From: Baylisascaris procyonis
Lineage: Eukaryota > Nematoda > Chromadorea > Rhabditida > Ascarididae
Direction of reading: 5' to 3'
Assembly: GCA_037389465.1 (NCBI GenBank)
Contig: JAZARR010000099.1
Coordinates: forward strand, 55,347 to 119,346
DNA: 64,000 bases
Shown: positions 13,332 through 27,175 of the stretch, one piece after another
How positions within the stretch are numbered: position 1 is the stretch's first letter
Layout of the letters: the number at the start of each line of letters is the position of its first letter
Program-made: the position numbers and the translations under genes
The notes under the pieces: model-generated
What the model was told of the DNA's origin: nothing
What the model saw: the letters and a program-made list of their open reading frames with translations, nothing else
Database searches by the model: none

Positions 13332-16260
13332 CTGCACAACGAAGTATGGACTACGCGAAGCTGTGACGCCAGTGCTCATGCCCGCAGAGAATTTCATTTT
13401 CCAGAGATTTGTCATGATCGAGTTTTCTAATAAATTTTATCAGAGATGTCTCTATAAGGAACCAAAGGCGACATTAAAGTCACACATAACAAGCACATCA
13501 AAAGGCCATTATCTATTCACCTGGTCAATGATGCGACAGTACGGCCAGCGGTAGCAGATTCTAATGAAACCGGATGAGTATGCACGCATGAAGCACATGC
13601 AATCATGCACCTCATCAAGGTTTCTCTAAATGCAAACGCATATAAATGCCCTCCACACAGCAGAGTGTGTGTCACCGTTGAAAATACACATATATAATCA
13701 GGTGAGCCGTTGTGCTGTCCTGCTGCTGCGTACCGCTTGCTCTGATTGCCACTCCAAATTTCCTGTTAAGGAGCTTAGACAGATATGTCTCTCAGATCAC
13801 ATCAAGCATAGGTACAACCAGCTGTTTGCTGATGGATTAATAGCCAATAGGCCATCGGTTTAGAGGCATGTCTCTGCCCCTTGAGCAAGCTTATTGCTTC
13901 TTGCTGCCTTTTCTCCAGTACAAGTAATTCGCCGGTGAAGGGAAATCTCTTTCCATAGTAGCTAGATTTTATCAACCAAACATTTCTTCATTCAGGGACT
14001 CGGATGACCCGCATTATGATTGCAAACATATAGCAACGTGTGATCTACTGGCAGTTCTTCAGAGGTAGCATGCCCATTAGCATTTCTGCTACTTGTCATC
14101 AAGAACTAATTACATGATCAATATGCAGAAATGCAAAAACGCGCGTCGATTCTCAGACTACATAGCGTCTCTGTTGACTTGTCATTCCTGAGAACAGAGA
14201 CGCATACAAGTAATGTGGAACTTAAAGTGAAATGGGACTGTTCTTGAAGAAATACAAGAGAAATTATACAAAAGTGGAAAAAAAAGATAAAAATGTCACT
14301 TCTTCAGCGATTTAAGAGCATAGAAAAGCATAGTGGAGGACAGAAATCAAAGTGGTGACTGAGAGAGGGCATACAGAAAGTAAAACAACATAAAGATGTA
14401 TCATGATGAAAGTGAGAGTATGAAAACGCATAATGCATTATCAATGAATTCAGAAAAAGGAACTGTAATACCACTGAGATTCAAGAGACAGTGCTGCCGT
14501 ATCACAGGTGCGATTGTCATGAAAAGCGTGAAATCAAAATTTTGTGCTCGGCAAGTGAAGAAAGAGGTGCCTTGCTCGAAAGAATTTCACGCAGTACAAT
14601 ATCCCAAATGTTACATCACGTGAAGTTCCGGTGCATCGGAATAGGATGAAAACCCGCGTTTTTTCTGGCACTTCAGGAGCAATCTGATCAACGATGTTCC
14701 AGCAGAGCAAGAGAAAAAACGATGCAACTATATGATAGAAAGCAAAACAAATCCATTCAAAAAAACTCATTTAATATTTCTGCTTCCATATTGCGAAGCA
14801 AGAAAAAATCTTCAAATAGGCGCATTACTTAGGTCAAGGATCTTCGTGATTTTTCATTTAATAGATCTCACACTCCACTGCCTCGTATATGTCATACTCT
14901 TCAGTGACGACTCGGAAGGCCTACAGAGTGCAAGTTTTAAATTTCGAAGAAACGGTAAACAAGTTTATGTGGAAACAAAAAAGCATCATCAACGCTGAAA
15001 GAACAATGATAGCAAGAACATGAGTATTCGCAAAAGTGAATAAGCGTTGTAAAGGAGTGGCGAGAGAAGACGTGCCTTTCGTGAAGACACACCGCATAGA
15101 AACTTGGCAACTCCATCAAGTAATCCGTTGCGATACATTGATTGATAGTTAGCGACTAACAACATGCTCGAGGCAACGATTTGCGCGTATTGCACGGGTC
15201 TATACTAACGTTATGTAGATAAAAACTTTACGTCAGTATTATCTATATCTAACACTTTTACCACTTTCGATCTATGGATCATATTTTCTTTATAGAAATG
15301 TTGAAAAACGGATCAATGCGCCGAACACAGTTGCATGAACGCCACTGGGTTGATTTGCAGGTGTTTGCTTGAGGGCGCACGGTTCTGTACCCTTAAGGTG
15401 GATGGTTAAAGGGAATCTCGCTTATTTCCTACTACTGATACCACCAAAACACTATCTAGTCGCTGGGATTCTCTTACAGCATGTACTTCCCTACATAAAA
15501 TGCTTAATATATTCGGTACGTACGAATAAGTATATTATCTGTGCAGAAAATAGCGTCTTGCTGAATCTTTGCTAAAGGCAAACTTCATCCTATCTCGCTT
15601 GGTTGCGCTCTATCTAACTGGTTTGACACCGTATGTTTCGTGAATATGCACGCAAAAATTCAAACACTTAGTTGGGAAGTATCAATCCATACGTAATTCT
15701 TGAATTGTAGATCCTTTTGTATTAATTCACTCTCACTACTACAGTCATTGCAAAGGCTAAGTCGAAAAGAGCCGTATGGGCCTAATTAACGGCTGCTATT
15801 CTCGTCATATGCGCTTTCATAATAGGGAAGCACAACCATTCAGCTCACAGCGAACGAAAATCTGTGCATAGCACATGAAAAAACAACTTTGATACAACGG
15901 AGACTAGTCGTTGTCTTCTAACGAATCCTCATCCAACAGCAGTATCTTTTCTCAAAAGTGCCAAAATGTGCATCATTCTGACAATCCCTCCACCTCTTTC
16001 TCTATCCATGGCGAAAAGAGCGATGCGACGTTTTAAAGTGGCAAAACTGTAGTGTGACTGCAATGTTTGATCATGAGTGTTGATGAAAAGATTAAAATTT
16101 TAATTTTCATACTACCATCGGATATAAGATAATTATGTTTCGATTAAAGCCTAACATAAAAGCATTTCGAATTCCAGTGAAGTGAAAGTAGAGCATCATT
16201 GCTGCATGAGGAATCTAGCTAAAGATTGAATTCATCCTAATCATCTATCCTCAAGAAACT

Positions 16261-16295
16261 CTTCCACCTCAGATACGACATTTCTGAGGTGGGAG
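16261..16295. repeat. Short inverted repeat
   Basis: CTTCCACCTCAGA (16261-16273) pairs with TCTGAGGTGGGAG (16283-16295) with one G-T type mismatch around a 9-nt loop. No T-run follows and no gene is adjacent. Confidence 0.7.
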
Positions 16296-18250
16296 GGTTT
16301 TGCTGGGTGTGCATTTCGAAAATGAATGTCACAGACTACCGTAGGGCTTCATAATTCGTCTGCTGAACATGGTTGTATTTCCCGGCTGTGCTTTCTTCAA
16401 ACTGAGACGACCCTCACAGCGCGTTTATCTTGCTGCTCTATCCTTGATATCGCCCACTTTGAGGTGACCGTTAATTTCGAAAAGAGATTTCGCTGATACA
16501 TAAGCCAAACTTTGGGAATCGGGGACTGGAGAATCTCGATAGCTTTCCCAAAATTTTTGGTGGTCATGCAGCCGTAACGGGCGTTGTACACTGGCATAAA
16601 AAATGGCAAACTCCAGCGAGGAAACTCGTTTTACGCCTTCATCGTCCATGGTTTGGCTTCAGACGCTAGCAGTATTCACAGTCACAACAGCGTTATTAGC
16701 TGTCGCGTTTCCATGCTTTCGCACTGTTCATCTGCTTTCTTGAAATGCAACAATCTTAGTTCACCGATTTGCTTCCATCAGATCAAGTCGCGTACTTGCT
16801 ATCGTTTCCGCTTTCCTCAATTCCCACGTGAACAAACTATTCTATAACCTTCACAGTTTTTTTACTGTTCAGCACATGCAAAAGTTGAAAAGCGCGTTTA
16901 TTTCAAGTTCGATGAGCATATACGTATTTCGTCAGGCTCCTCTTTGCAATGCCATCATCATTCATTGATATGGATGTCAAGGTGTTCGACGAGATATAGG
17001 CAGATTCATATGCGAAAATCTGAGCCATATGTTCATTTGCTTTTTGACCGAAGTAAGATGCAACTTTCGTCATTCAGCGAATGCGAACGTTGGCCACATG
17101 AGCTGGCTAATCTTCTGCGAAATTTTTAAGGGGAGCTTGAAAAACCCGATTGTTTGTGCAACCAGACAAGCCCGCTTTGCATTGCACTGAAATTCTAGGC
17201 TTATTTACATGCTCGCAACATTCAATTCCTTGCTGATCGCCCACGAAGGTTGTGTAGAAGTCCGTGTTAAGGGACGAAGTTTGCAATTAAATATGCAAGC
17301 CTTCCTTCAGTGATTTAGGGACTGCTATCTTCGGACAGAGACATGCACAGCAAGCTCTCACAAACATGAACACGATCATTAAAAAACAACTTCCGAAAAT
17401 GAGATGGTTAGGTGCAAATTTTTAAAGAGGTAGTGAAGTATTCGGGAAGCGCAACAAATTCGAAAAGATGAATGCATGAGAAATGACCTTGCACTTTTCC
17501 CTTCATTGTCGTTTTCGATAAACGAAAAGATAGTTCGTAGACTTCGTGCTTTGCTCAATTAAAACGAGTTTTTGAAGCTAACAGAACAGGATGCATGCCC
17601 TTGAATGACTTCATGAAGTGGCAACGTCTGTTTTGGCTTTCTTATTTCTCCGACATAAGAATATTTCGAGAGAAGAGAAGAATGTACTTCATGACCAATG
17701 GGTAAAGCACATTTGTTCCGCCTTGTTTCCACCATATTAAACTTAAGGAAATGCACAAAATATGTGCATGAAATTTGCCGAATTGCAAAGCTTTCATGTT
17801 GTTTATTGCACCACAGTTTTAGATCACGTTTTTCACACAGCATTTTTCTTCAGTCACTTTACGAATTATTTCGAGAAATAAATGTCGAGGCCCGATAATT
17901 TGAGAAACTCGTTATCAGCGCAGCAGTAGTTATCAGTTCAAAACGAAAATTTTCAATATGCCCTTATTATTTCGTTATTTCTTTCATAGTAGATTTCACT
18001 TCAGGTGTTACAGGCAGTTGACGGATTCACATTAGGATTCGTTCGGGCGTTTTCTGTTCTATTCAATATGGTAAACACTTCAAGCGTGACAATGAAAGGA
18101 CAAGGTTCCTCTCTTATACGGCAATTTGCTCGCGTTGATCGCAATGAATGATATCTATTTTCTTGCCGAAGTTGTGAATTTTTCTTCGCTTTTCGCCGAA
18201 GACGCTTTTTTTGATGCTTGAAAACATTTTCGTTTGTTGCTGATGTTTCC

Positions 18251-18324
18251 TCCGAACGTTTGCTTCACAACGAAACAGACTATAAATGCGATGCCGCATT
18301 GAAAATTAAGTGTTTTTACCTTCA
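18251..18324 (+). promoter_or_regulatory. TATA module upstream of gene 4
   Basis: TCCGAAC at 18251, TATAAATGCGATGC at 18281 (the same 14 bases as the gene 9 module) and CCTTCA ending at 18324. Spacing departs slightly from the other copies (30 and 43 nt). It is 2.2 kb before the gene 4 ATG. Confidence 0.45.
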
Positions 18325-19608
18325 AAGTTTCTTCCGTTGAAATTCTTTTTTGCTTATCCTCCGTTTATATATAAAGAGCCATACTCCCCTATCAATTTCA
18401 TTCATGTATAATGAGTAGCTTTATATGGAGTGGTATGCGGCTGAGCTTTACAGCTGAAAGCTGATATTCTATATGCCAGATTTATCTGAAAGTGTACAAT
18501 AGAGACAGTAGTAGATTTAGGAGTCAATAACCTAGATGTTACCACGTTGCCTGGGCAAGAGGCGATGCCCGCGATAGATGAAGTAAGATCGTGCGCGCAA
18601 AAAAATCTTTCCATATAACGAAAGTTGCACGGTGGTGGGACATTTTTTTAATGCAACCGATTCGTCTTGTATTCGAGAAACCACAGTCTCAGTGTATCCA
18701 TGGCAGGATGCTAGATCCGCTCCAAACCGGAGTATCTCCTGCGCTTAGAGAATCCAAAATGTCAAATGAAGCATGAACAAAAAAAAATGTCTCCAACGTG
18801 ATGTCCGCTACTACTCGCCATTAGAAGTACACGAACGTGACATTTTGCATGCGCCAGGCTACCATCGTTTAGGAAACTCGCGAACATTGAAGTGACCAGG
18901 ATAGTGCGCACATACTTATTATTTCCTTTCTGCAAATCCCTGCCGTCTGTGACAATTTTTAGAACAAACGGGAAAGTGATATATCGGCGCACTCTTGTGT
19001 GTATGCATTTGTTGCAGGTAACGATCGTTTGAGCTTCAGTTAAGAAGCTGAGAGATTGAAGGATGAAGGGAGTTGGAGAGAGGAATGAGATCGTCGAAGA
19101 TCAGCGCTGAGGATCACTTTTGCTCAGTTCGGTCTTACTGTGTGAACGCTGCTAGCAGCACATTTCGGGAACCTTCTAACTGACAGTTTACTCACTCAGA
19201 AGCTCATGAAATTCCCTAAAAAGCTCAGAAGCTGAAACGACGACCAATTTCTGTGAGAATTTCTGCAATCCTTCACCAGAAAAGATGAGGATAATGTGAT
19301 GTGTCTGATGCGCTGTTGTGGTATGTGACGAGACTGAAGCGCACTTCTCTCATTTACTTAGCAAATTTCACTATGCTTACTGTTAGGTGACGTTCCTCGC
19401 ATGGCATCCTGACGGTAAAACAATATGGAAGCGAATCAGCTGAGCGCATTGCATTTCTCCCAGGATATTAACTCATTTCAGGATTTCTCAGCAAATCTTT
19501 CAACAACTGAATAAACGATTAACTTTTAGTGAGGCAACCACCTGCACTGTTCTTCCACAGAAGATTCCTTTTTCCATCATCGCTGCCTAATGCACAAACT
19601 GAATACTG

Positions 19609-19668
19609 TCAAATGATCTCTAAAATTATTCATAGTAGTCAAATGATCTCTAATATTATTCATAGTAC
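19609..19668. repeat. 30-bp tandem duplication
   Basis: Two adjacent 30-nt units beginning TCAAATGATCTCTAA, differing at two positions. It lies in the interval upstream of gene 4; a simple local duplication. Confidence 0.85.
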
Positions 19669-20524
19669 TTCAATGGTTTTGAGTTGCATTTGCCGAACAC
19701 GCGAGTAGACGCATATATACCAGCAAAACCATGTATCAAAATTCAACGACATCAATGCAATGCAATTTGCAAATATGAAATTTGCAAATGCCTATGATGG
19801 GAATGCTTTCGTTGCAAGCGGCAAGCATGCCGGCTCCCAAACCGCACAATGTATTTCCTTTGCGGCCCTGCTCATTAATGACAATAGCACCATAAACTTG
19901 TCAGAAAGAAGTTTAACCAGGCGAATAATACGTCTATAGAAAACCGAAATCATTAACACGCAGAAGTTCCACAGCAGTCATTCCACCGCTACTCCATCCG
20001 ACTTCAGCTCTGCGCGATTTTTCGGCAATTTAAATTCATGCAGGTCGCTTGGATAATGGTGCGCCAACTCGCAGACCAGCAAAGTAGATGTTCTGCTCAC
20101 AGACTCTGTAGCGCTCACTTCGTTACGTTCATTTGATTAGTCTGTAGTAGGTTAAGAGCGATGCGCATATACACACGAGGAGAACGCCCTAGCAAGTCAG
20201 TTTCTAGGAAAAAATTTAGTAGAGGTATAACGGTATCAGTTACATTTTAGTAGAGAAACCTTTGCTGAAGCAGGGATGCGGTAATAGACGAAAAAATGAC
20301 ATCTAGTCTATGCAAGCCAGGTTCTGTTATCGCCGGGGTCGTTTAAATTCAATGTTCGCTCATGACTGTTTCGCACAGTCGAATGAGGTTCTTTTTTTCA
20401 AATTTCGATATTTCTGTTCGACAGTTTTGCCTTCTAAGAACGACTGCTTGCACGCCGCATTGTTTTCTTGACCGCTCTCAAAGAAGAATGGAATTTTGCA
20501 AAGTACATCTTTTTTCAGAGAAGC

Positions 20525-21697
20525 ATGAGACTCTTCACCGTCATTTTCCTTGCATTGTTGCTAACGCTGACACAAGCCACGATTACAGGAATTCCGTCAA
20601 TGCCATTTGGAAGGTACGATATTTACGCTCGTTTCAGCATCTCGCCCAGTTAAACCCTTATTTCAGCCTTAATGTGGAATTTCTCAATTAGATCAAAAAA
20701 TCGCAGTTACTTGACATTCACTGAATTATGTAGTCCGATTGTAGCATTATTATATCTGCCAAATGGAAATTTTGGAACACATTTCTCGCAATGTCGAAGA
20801 TGAGATGAGACTCTGGGACAACAAAGAGAATGAATGTTTTGGATATGAGAAGGGATATTTGGCTTCAAAAAGTTAAAGCTGTTATCACGCTATGAATTCT
20901 TTTGCATGCTATCTCGAAAACTTGAGTTTCTTGTATGCATTTTAGACTGACTCATACATAAATGTGTAATGGTACAGCAAGGCAATCTGAAAATTGCCGG
21001 TTTCGTTTAGCATTGGACATCACTTTCATTTGCCTCGGTGTTTGGTGACCTCCGAGGTGATGTACCCGAGCAGGCAGCCAGGGAAAATCTAATTCACCAA
21101 GGGAAGTGTAGCGCTTTGGGGCAGTAGCTGTTCTGTATCCGCGGTCACGGAAAAAGTTCTCTTTTAGTGATGGTTTTCCTGAGTTTAGATTTATATTTCC
21201 GTGACATGGCGCAATTTGTTCCTGGCTCAAGCGAAAGTGCTCTATTAGGCGATCAGGTAGATTCATGGGTCGAAGGGATGCATTGCAAGGATTGGATACA
21301 ACAATTGTTCCTGAGCGGTCATATGTAGAGTTGAGAGACGGTATACTACATCCCAAATGCCAGTATCTGTGCGGTTTCCTTTCTCTGCTAGCAGTGTTTG
21401 CCGATCCATTGCCGTCCACCTCAGTTTTCAGTGAATCAAGGCGCTCCGTTCAAAACTTGCTGAATTTGCATAAGAATCCCAGGTCACTGCAATATTCCAA
21501 CTGTTATCTTTTTCAGCTCACGTGTGAAGAGATATTGGGGTGGAATGGGTGGAATGGGTGGATGGGGTGGCGGAATGGGTGGATGGGGTGGTGGGATGCG
21601 TCCCCCACCCCCACCGCCAATGGGTGGAATGGGCGGAATGGGCGGAATGGGCGGAATGGGCGGAATGGGTGGATGGGGGGGCGGATGGGGTCGTTGA
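20525..21697 (+). CDS. Array gene 4: secreted Gly-Met/Gly-Trp peptide precursor
   Basis: Two exons, join(20525..20613, 21517..21697), 89 aa. Exon 1 starts MRLFTVIFLALLLTLTQATI, a signal peptide, with linker TGIPSMPFG. A TTTTTTCAG acceptor ends at 20518, 6 bases before the ATG. The intron is 903 nt (GTACGA...TTTTTCAG) with an AG|C Ser codon. Exon 2 begins SSRVKRYWGGMGG, then GGW/GGM triplets, a Pro block (MRPPPPPPMG), a run of GGM triplets and the end GGGWGR. The terminal Gly-Arg resembles a C-terminal amidation site. The 3' UTR has AATAAA at 21768-21773 and 21811-21816 and is recognisably homologous to those of genes 5-9. Exons are nearest gene 3 (shared MRLF start). Long open frames antisense to exon 2 come from the stop-free repeat. 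Confidence 0.88.
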
Positions 21698-24600
21698 TCG
21701 TGCTACGGTCTTGGTGGATTCTATGGCTCGCGCTGCTTAAGACTACGTCGATGCTGATCCAGCCGACAATAAACTGGATCCTCTGCAAATTACTCATGCT
21801 GAAAGCGTTTAATAAATTTTGGCGACACATGTGTTTGCAGTGACAGAGAATCCGTTGCAAAGTCCAGATTATAAACATATCACACAGCGACCCTATTTTC
21901 ACATGTGCGTTCCTGCAGGGATGAGGTTGATCAAAGCCGGAAAAAGCCGTTTGATTATCATAATTATCTGCACTAATGGAACGCTCTTCGACATGAATAT
22001 AACCAAAGCGTCCTGGATGTGCGACCATGTGCAACCGTCCTGCGTAGAATGGAGGAAAGCGCTGATGGCAAGGTCGCGGATCTCTCACGGAACCCATTAC
22101 GTAACATGTTACATGAAAATCCGAACACATGGAACCGACGTACAGAAACACTGCATATGTTACATTTTTCAGCGCAGATATCTCCACTAAATACGGATTG
22201 TTTTTATATGCAAATTTTAATGGCCTTTTTTTCCTGTGCGATAGGATCAACTCTCTTCCAATCCTGAAATAGACACTACCAATTATGTCAACCATGCGAA
22301 AACGCTCCCTTAACTGATGACTGGTTCGAGCCACCTATTCTGTTAGAAATCCTCAGACCGAATACGCCAGCGGAGTCAGTCATCAGAGGTCCTATAAGCT
22401 TTGATGAAATACTTTTCTAAGCAAGGCTACTTCACCTTAAGACCTCCCATCTATGCACCAATTTCGCGTGCATCATTTGCTTCCTCGGGCCCTGCTCGCC
22501 AGATCGTTTATATTAAAAGCCTTTTACAGGCATCACTAACGTCCTCCGATAAGCCACAATCATTTTCACTTTGGTAACCTTCTCCCCTCTGCTGTCTCCG
22601 GACAAATGGGAACGCCTGAGAACGAAAACGAAATTATGCCTGGGAAGGAAAATGAAATCCGCATGGTTTTTCAAGGATAGTCTGAGAATGGGAATATATA
22701 TGCTTCTTTCTGGTGTGATCTAATACTGCATTATGGAAAATGATTTCAAAAAGCGTCTGTGAACGCTGCTCTGCTAATTGATGCCGTCACATGTCGGATT
22801 GTGCTATGCGTGGAATATGACTCATAAAGAAGGAGGTAGAATGGGGTGTCGTTGTGCGTTGAACGCTGGGGAAGGTGGTTTTCTTTCCATCCTCTCTTTC
22901 GCACATCGCTGATTCATCGATATATCGGATACAGTCCCCTATTCCCTGGCTACGATCTATGCTTTTTAGCTTCTCTGCATCTTCTCTACCGACCATATCA
23001 ACAAGGGCAGTACCCCACCTGAGGTCGCAACTACCAGTCTGACGTCACATTGCGCTGTTAGCAACGAGGTGCTGTGGCCGATTGCAATTCCTGTGTGTTT
23101 CAGCTGCGAAAGTGAAATCTCTCCTCGAACAGACGCCTTTCACGTATGCGAAATCAAGCAGAACCACACGCTTACTGAACGATGACTCGACAGTTATTTT
23201 CAAGTACATTCCTAACTATTATTTGAAGTGAATCACCTTCCGTAGAGGCACCACGTAGAACAGTTATGAGAGAGTCCTCTTGGGCTTCGCACTGGTACAT
23301 GAACTTGACGGGTGACCAGGTGCTAATGAAGTCAGAGCTATGGTGCGCGTACGCTGCATCGTGGCTTCTCATCGCATTGCCGGCTAGGACTTTATTTGCT
23401 CGTAATGCATGCAAATAGCGGCTGCAATTTCTGCATTCCCTGCAGCGAAAGAGAAAAGGAATTTCGCTTGCTTTTTCGTAGTGGTAACACCTAATATTCC
23501 TCATAGTTGATGGTATTTTTTAATTTGTTTTGGCATTCTCTCACATCATGAAGCCTTCAACAAACGTTTCCAACCATGCCCATTGTACCGCGAAAACATT
23601 ATGATTGGAACAGAACTGAATCCGGTTTCGAACAAACTTCAACGGAAAATGAACTCCTTCTCGGGGTTGTTCTGTTATACTCAGCTCGCTTGAGGCTGTT
23701 TCCTTTGTATGGACGCAAACAAAATGTAAGATGGGCAACTGGAAAATGTCAGACAGTGCACAGCTTTTGAAGACTGTTTCTCGCTCGCTTTACCGATTGG
23801 CGTTCATCACTTCAATCGCAGCAAAAAGAAGTGTCAGAACAACGAAGTAAGGCGCAACCGAGACGTGCCGCTCTGCTGATATGTGGCCTCGTCATGCAAA
23901 CCATTAGTCCATTCCAATCATTTCCAACACCGTATGATCGGAATGAAGTACTTTTTCCATCAGTGCAGATTTATGACCGCGTTTAGAGTTTGCAGATTGG
24001 AAAATATTACTTTCATGTGGTTTTCCGACAAATTGAACAACGCATAGAGTAGAAATTGTACGAAACGTCTGCTATTCTTGCAATCAATCTGACCTATTGT
24101 TGCAAAAAAGCGCTCAACCGTTAGTAATCACCTTTTCGGAGAATAGGAAAATCTATAAATCTCTAGTAAATCAGCACTGCATTCTCTTGCGATAATATGC
24201 ACCTGCCCGCTGACCCTGAGAGTTCTGGTGCCTGATTTCGAGTTTAGATCATTACTTTCGATAGAGATCGTTTGGCAAATTGCTGCCACTGCACTGCGTC
24301 ACTTTATAGAACAGCCTAATTTTGCTAAGACCGTGATGAGCTTAATGAATCATAGGGACCTTAAAGCACCGCACCATCTCTTCATAAAAGAATTTGCTTT
24401 TTTCGAAGATCGCTTCCCGTTCTGCTGATGACCTCATCTGCGACAAGAAAATGGCGTGGTGTTGCGGTTACGGTTCCGCAAACAAACTCTACGACCTTCG
24501 AAACGGCGTCCGCCCATTTGAAAACTCTAATGCTATAATGACTTCAGGTACACAAAATTTGAAAAGCGTTATAAGTGATACTGCAGTGCGCAACACTTTA

Positions 24601-27029
24601 AAAAATCCCTGAACGTCCCCGAGGAAAATATTCGATGCGTCAGATCGGACGAAAGTGAGAAAGTGCAATGTGCCGAAAATTCTTTGCCCACATAAGGAAT
24701 CGCTGCGTAGGCGAGTATCCTTTACGTATGGCATTGTTGCGTAAGATGCGCAAATAGTATGCGGAATGCCAGACGATGCTTACGCACCTCGATATCCATC
24801 CTCACCGCCAGTGCTTGCCCCATAAGAGTAGATATATTTCTGTAATGGTTCGAAATGAAAGAGCTATAAACTCGAAGTCGCATGACATGCACAGCAAAAT
24901 GGTTAATTTCTGGTGCAATAGCTGCAGGACTTCACGCGCAGGAAGTTCTCATTAGATTCACTTTTTACATGGTGTGCGCATTGTAGCGCAATGGCATCTG
25001 TAAGTCGAGCGGTGAATTCATTGGCCTGCTGGCTGCTTTGAGAATTCATAATCTACGATGAAATGTCGACCTGCATGGAGTAAACTTGACAGAGTGTTGC
25101 CAAATTATATTATATCAAACCGATTCCTCACATAAGGCTTTTGTTTCCATAACGAGCAAGCTTGAAAACTCGTCTCTCATACGGCGTCATTAAAACTCTG
25201 ATCACCGCATTCACTTTGAGTGGACACCTGCATTGGAAGTGCCAGTCACGAGTCGCACAGCTGGTACTTCGAGCATATGCGTTGGAGTGCTAGGGACCTT
25301 TGAAATTCCGTGAACAAAGGTGTGACTAATATTCATTAAACTTCAAAGCGCGGACGTCTGACAGTTCTTCTTGCCGTCTTCGACCTATTTCCTTTATCAT
25401 ACAGCAACAATTTTTGACCGAAATTGCATTCGCGCAATTTCACCGGCTTCCGTGACCAACAAATTCGTTCACCAATGAAGCGCTACCTGCTAGCGAAATG
25501 CGCACTGGCAGATTCGCCGAAAACAGTCATATGAGGTGCCTTTAGTTCCACAAACATTCGTAGGACACACTTTTCTTCTTCTTACTTTCATCACGAGGGC
25601 GGCGAGGCCTTCTTTTCATGTTTTTGATGAAGCCTTCCGAAAGGCGCCCTGAGTCATAATGCCTGTGTAGGGGAGTGCATATTGCGGCTGTCAGTGCGGC
25701 AGTCTGGCAGTTCCCGACAAGAGTTTACAGAAAGTAACGAAAAATCGGTTGCCTAACCGACAGCGGCTTTAATTGTTCGCAATTGGGACAAAATATGATC
25801 GCCTAGGTCGTTTTAAGAGGGTTGATGCACGGAACTCCAGAAACTTTATTCCTGTAAACCTTCGCCGCCTTATTTGCAGGGGCGTTTCCTTTCGCTGTCA
25901 TTCTTGATAACGATAAGGTGTAGAGGTTTTCTGAACGAGAATTTGGCGCAGCTGCAAGAGAGATGCCGAATAAGAGAGCAGCAAACGGAATGAAAGGCCC
26001 CATATAGATTGCCGAATATCAGTTCCTTCGTGGGAAATCCCTCTACTGGACGACGTTTAAAAACATTGTTTTTTTTCCATCCAAAGGTGCTTCATGCTTC
26101 TTCAAGGTCAAGATGTTGTTCTGAGATTAGTAATCCTATTTCACCCAATGCTTCTAAACAGATGCCTACTGTTGAAAACAATGCAAAGCAATAATTATGT
26201 TTCCAGAAGGTTGCACGCTAATAGTATTAATACGTGCACTCATGAGCACATAAAAATAAATGTCGGTTTTAACAAATTGCGAACGTTTCGAGAAACCGCC
26301 GTGAGCAAACTTTGCTATCACTTTCACCGATAATTGACAGCAATTTCAGCTGCCGGAAAACGGTAAAGTTTGACACATTTTTTGAAATCTCCTTCATAGT
26401 CTCCTAACCATTACACTATGGCGCATCAGTGTAACAGGCGCAAGATGCCAACGACGAAACTTCTTTTTCGATCGCCTACATCGTGAACGGTTTCCTTTCG
26501 GCTTCTAGCCGTTTCGAAAATCTCTTCAATGTTGGTGACAGCCGGATTTGTCGTTTTTTTTTCCTGTTGGCACAGTGTTTCTTTCTTCCAATACAACCGT
26601 CGTTCTAATCCTCCTGTGCAATGTGCAGTTCCATGCCGCCGTTCACTAATTCCTTCTCTCTCATTTTCCACGTGAACGATATGAAAAAGCTCATTAGAAG
26701 CGTCAGAGCAACAACCTATCTTGATGGGGCTTTTGCAGCTCCTGAAATGAGACAACTGCTGATATTTATGATGCCAGTCATAGCACACAATTACAACGTC
26801 CACGCTACTAAATGGCAAGGTTGAAGACGCTAAATATCATATTTACATCAACACAACTATCAACTTTCTTTATATCGCAAGAAGTTCTACTGATTCGTCA
26901 AAGAGGTTCGTAAGATATCAAAGATCAGAGGACGAGCAGCTTGTTGATGGAGTGGTTTTCTGACGTCTTTACATATGACTCATATCGTTTGCCGAAATGG
27001 CGTAATTTTTGCTGCCTTACAATAACGGG

Positions 27030-27066
27030 TTTTTTTTTGTTTTTTTTGTTTTTTTTGTTTTTTTTG
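27030..27066. repeat. (T8G)n microsatellite
   Basis: Four runs of eight or nine T separated by single G, immediately upstream of the gene 5 TATA module. Confidence 0.9.
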
Positions 27067-27102
27067 CTCAAGAATGGTTCTGCTGAATAGTTTCTCAACT
27101 CG

Positions 27103-27175
27103 TTTGCCGAATTCAGCGACCTTCATGACCGAGTAGAGTATAAATATGAATTGCGCCTTTCATTTCACACAATTT
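27103..27175 (+). promoter_or_regulatory. TATA module upstream of gene 5
   Basis: TTTGCCGAATTCAGCGAC starts at 27103 with its G at 27106, 33 nt before TATAAAT (27139-27145). A CTTTCATTTC start-like motif follows at +23 rather than +36. AATAAA occurs at 27232-27237 and again near 27257, so a short transcript is conceivable. Confidence 0.5.

Larger units (their letters stand above)
13435..20510. other. Intergenic, genes 3-4
   Basis: Seven kilobases with a short inverted repeat (16261-16295), the gene 4 TATA module (18251-18324) and a 30-bp tandem duplication (19609-19668). Overlapping 70-codon frames near 16.4-16.6 kb on both strands are unresolved and not called. Otherwise featureless. Confidence 0.55.

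Noticed and set aside
20952..21419. 155-codon minus-strand frame inside the gene 4 intron
   Set aside because: Length is near what chance gives in 64 kb, and no family or start/splice signal supports it.
21513..22334. Longest open frame of the window, 273 codons on the minus strand
   Set aside because: Its last 60 or so codons are antisense to the stop-free gene 4 exon 2 repeat, and the rest shows no recognisable domain or splice logic. The reading can be explained by chance extension.
24984..25030. A-box match TAGCGCAATGG
   Set aside because: No B box or cloverleaf downstream. A similar word at about 8843 fails for the same reason.
26380..26435. tRNA-like sequence on the minus strand (TAGTGTAATGGTTAG matches an A box)
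   Set aside because: The D stem does not pair, no good B box follows and no acceptor stem closes; at most a tRNA-derived fragment.
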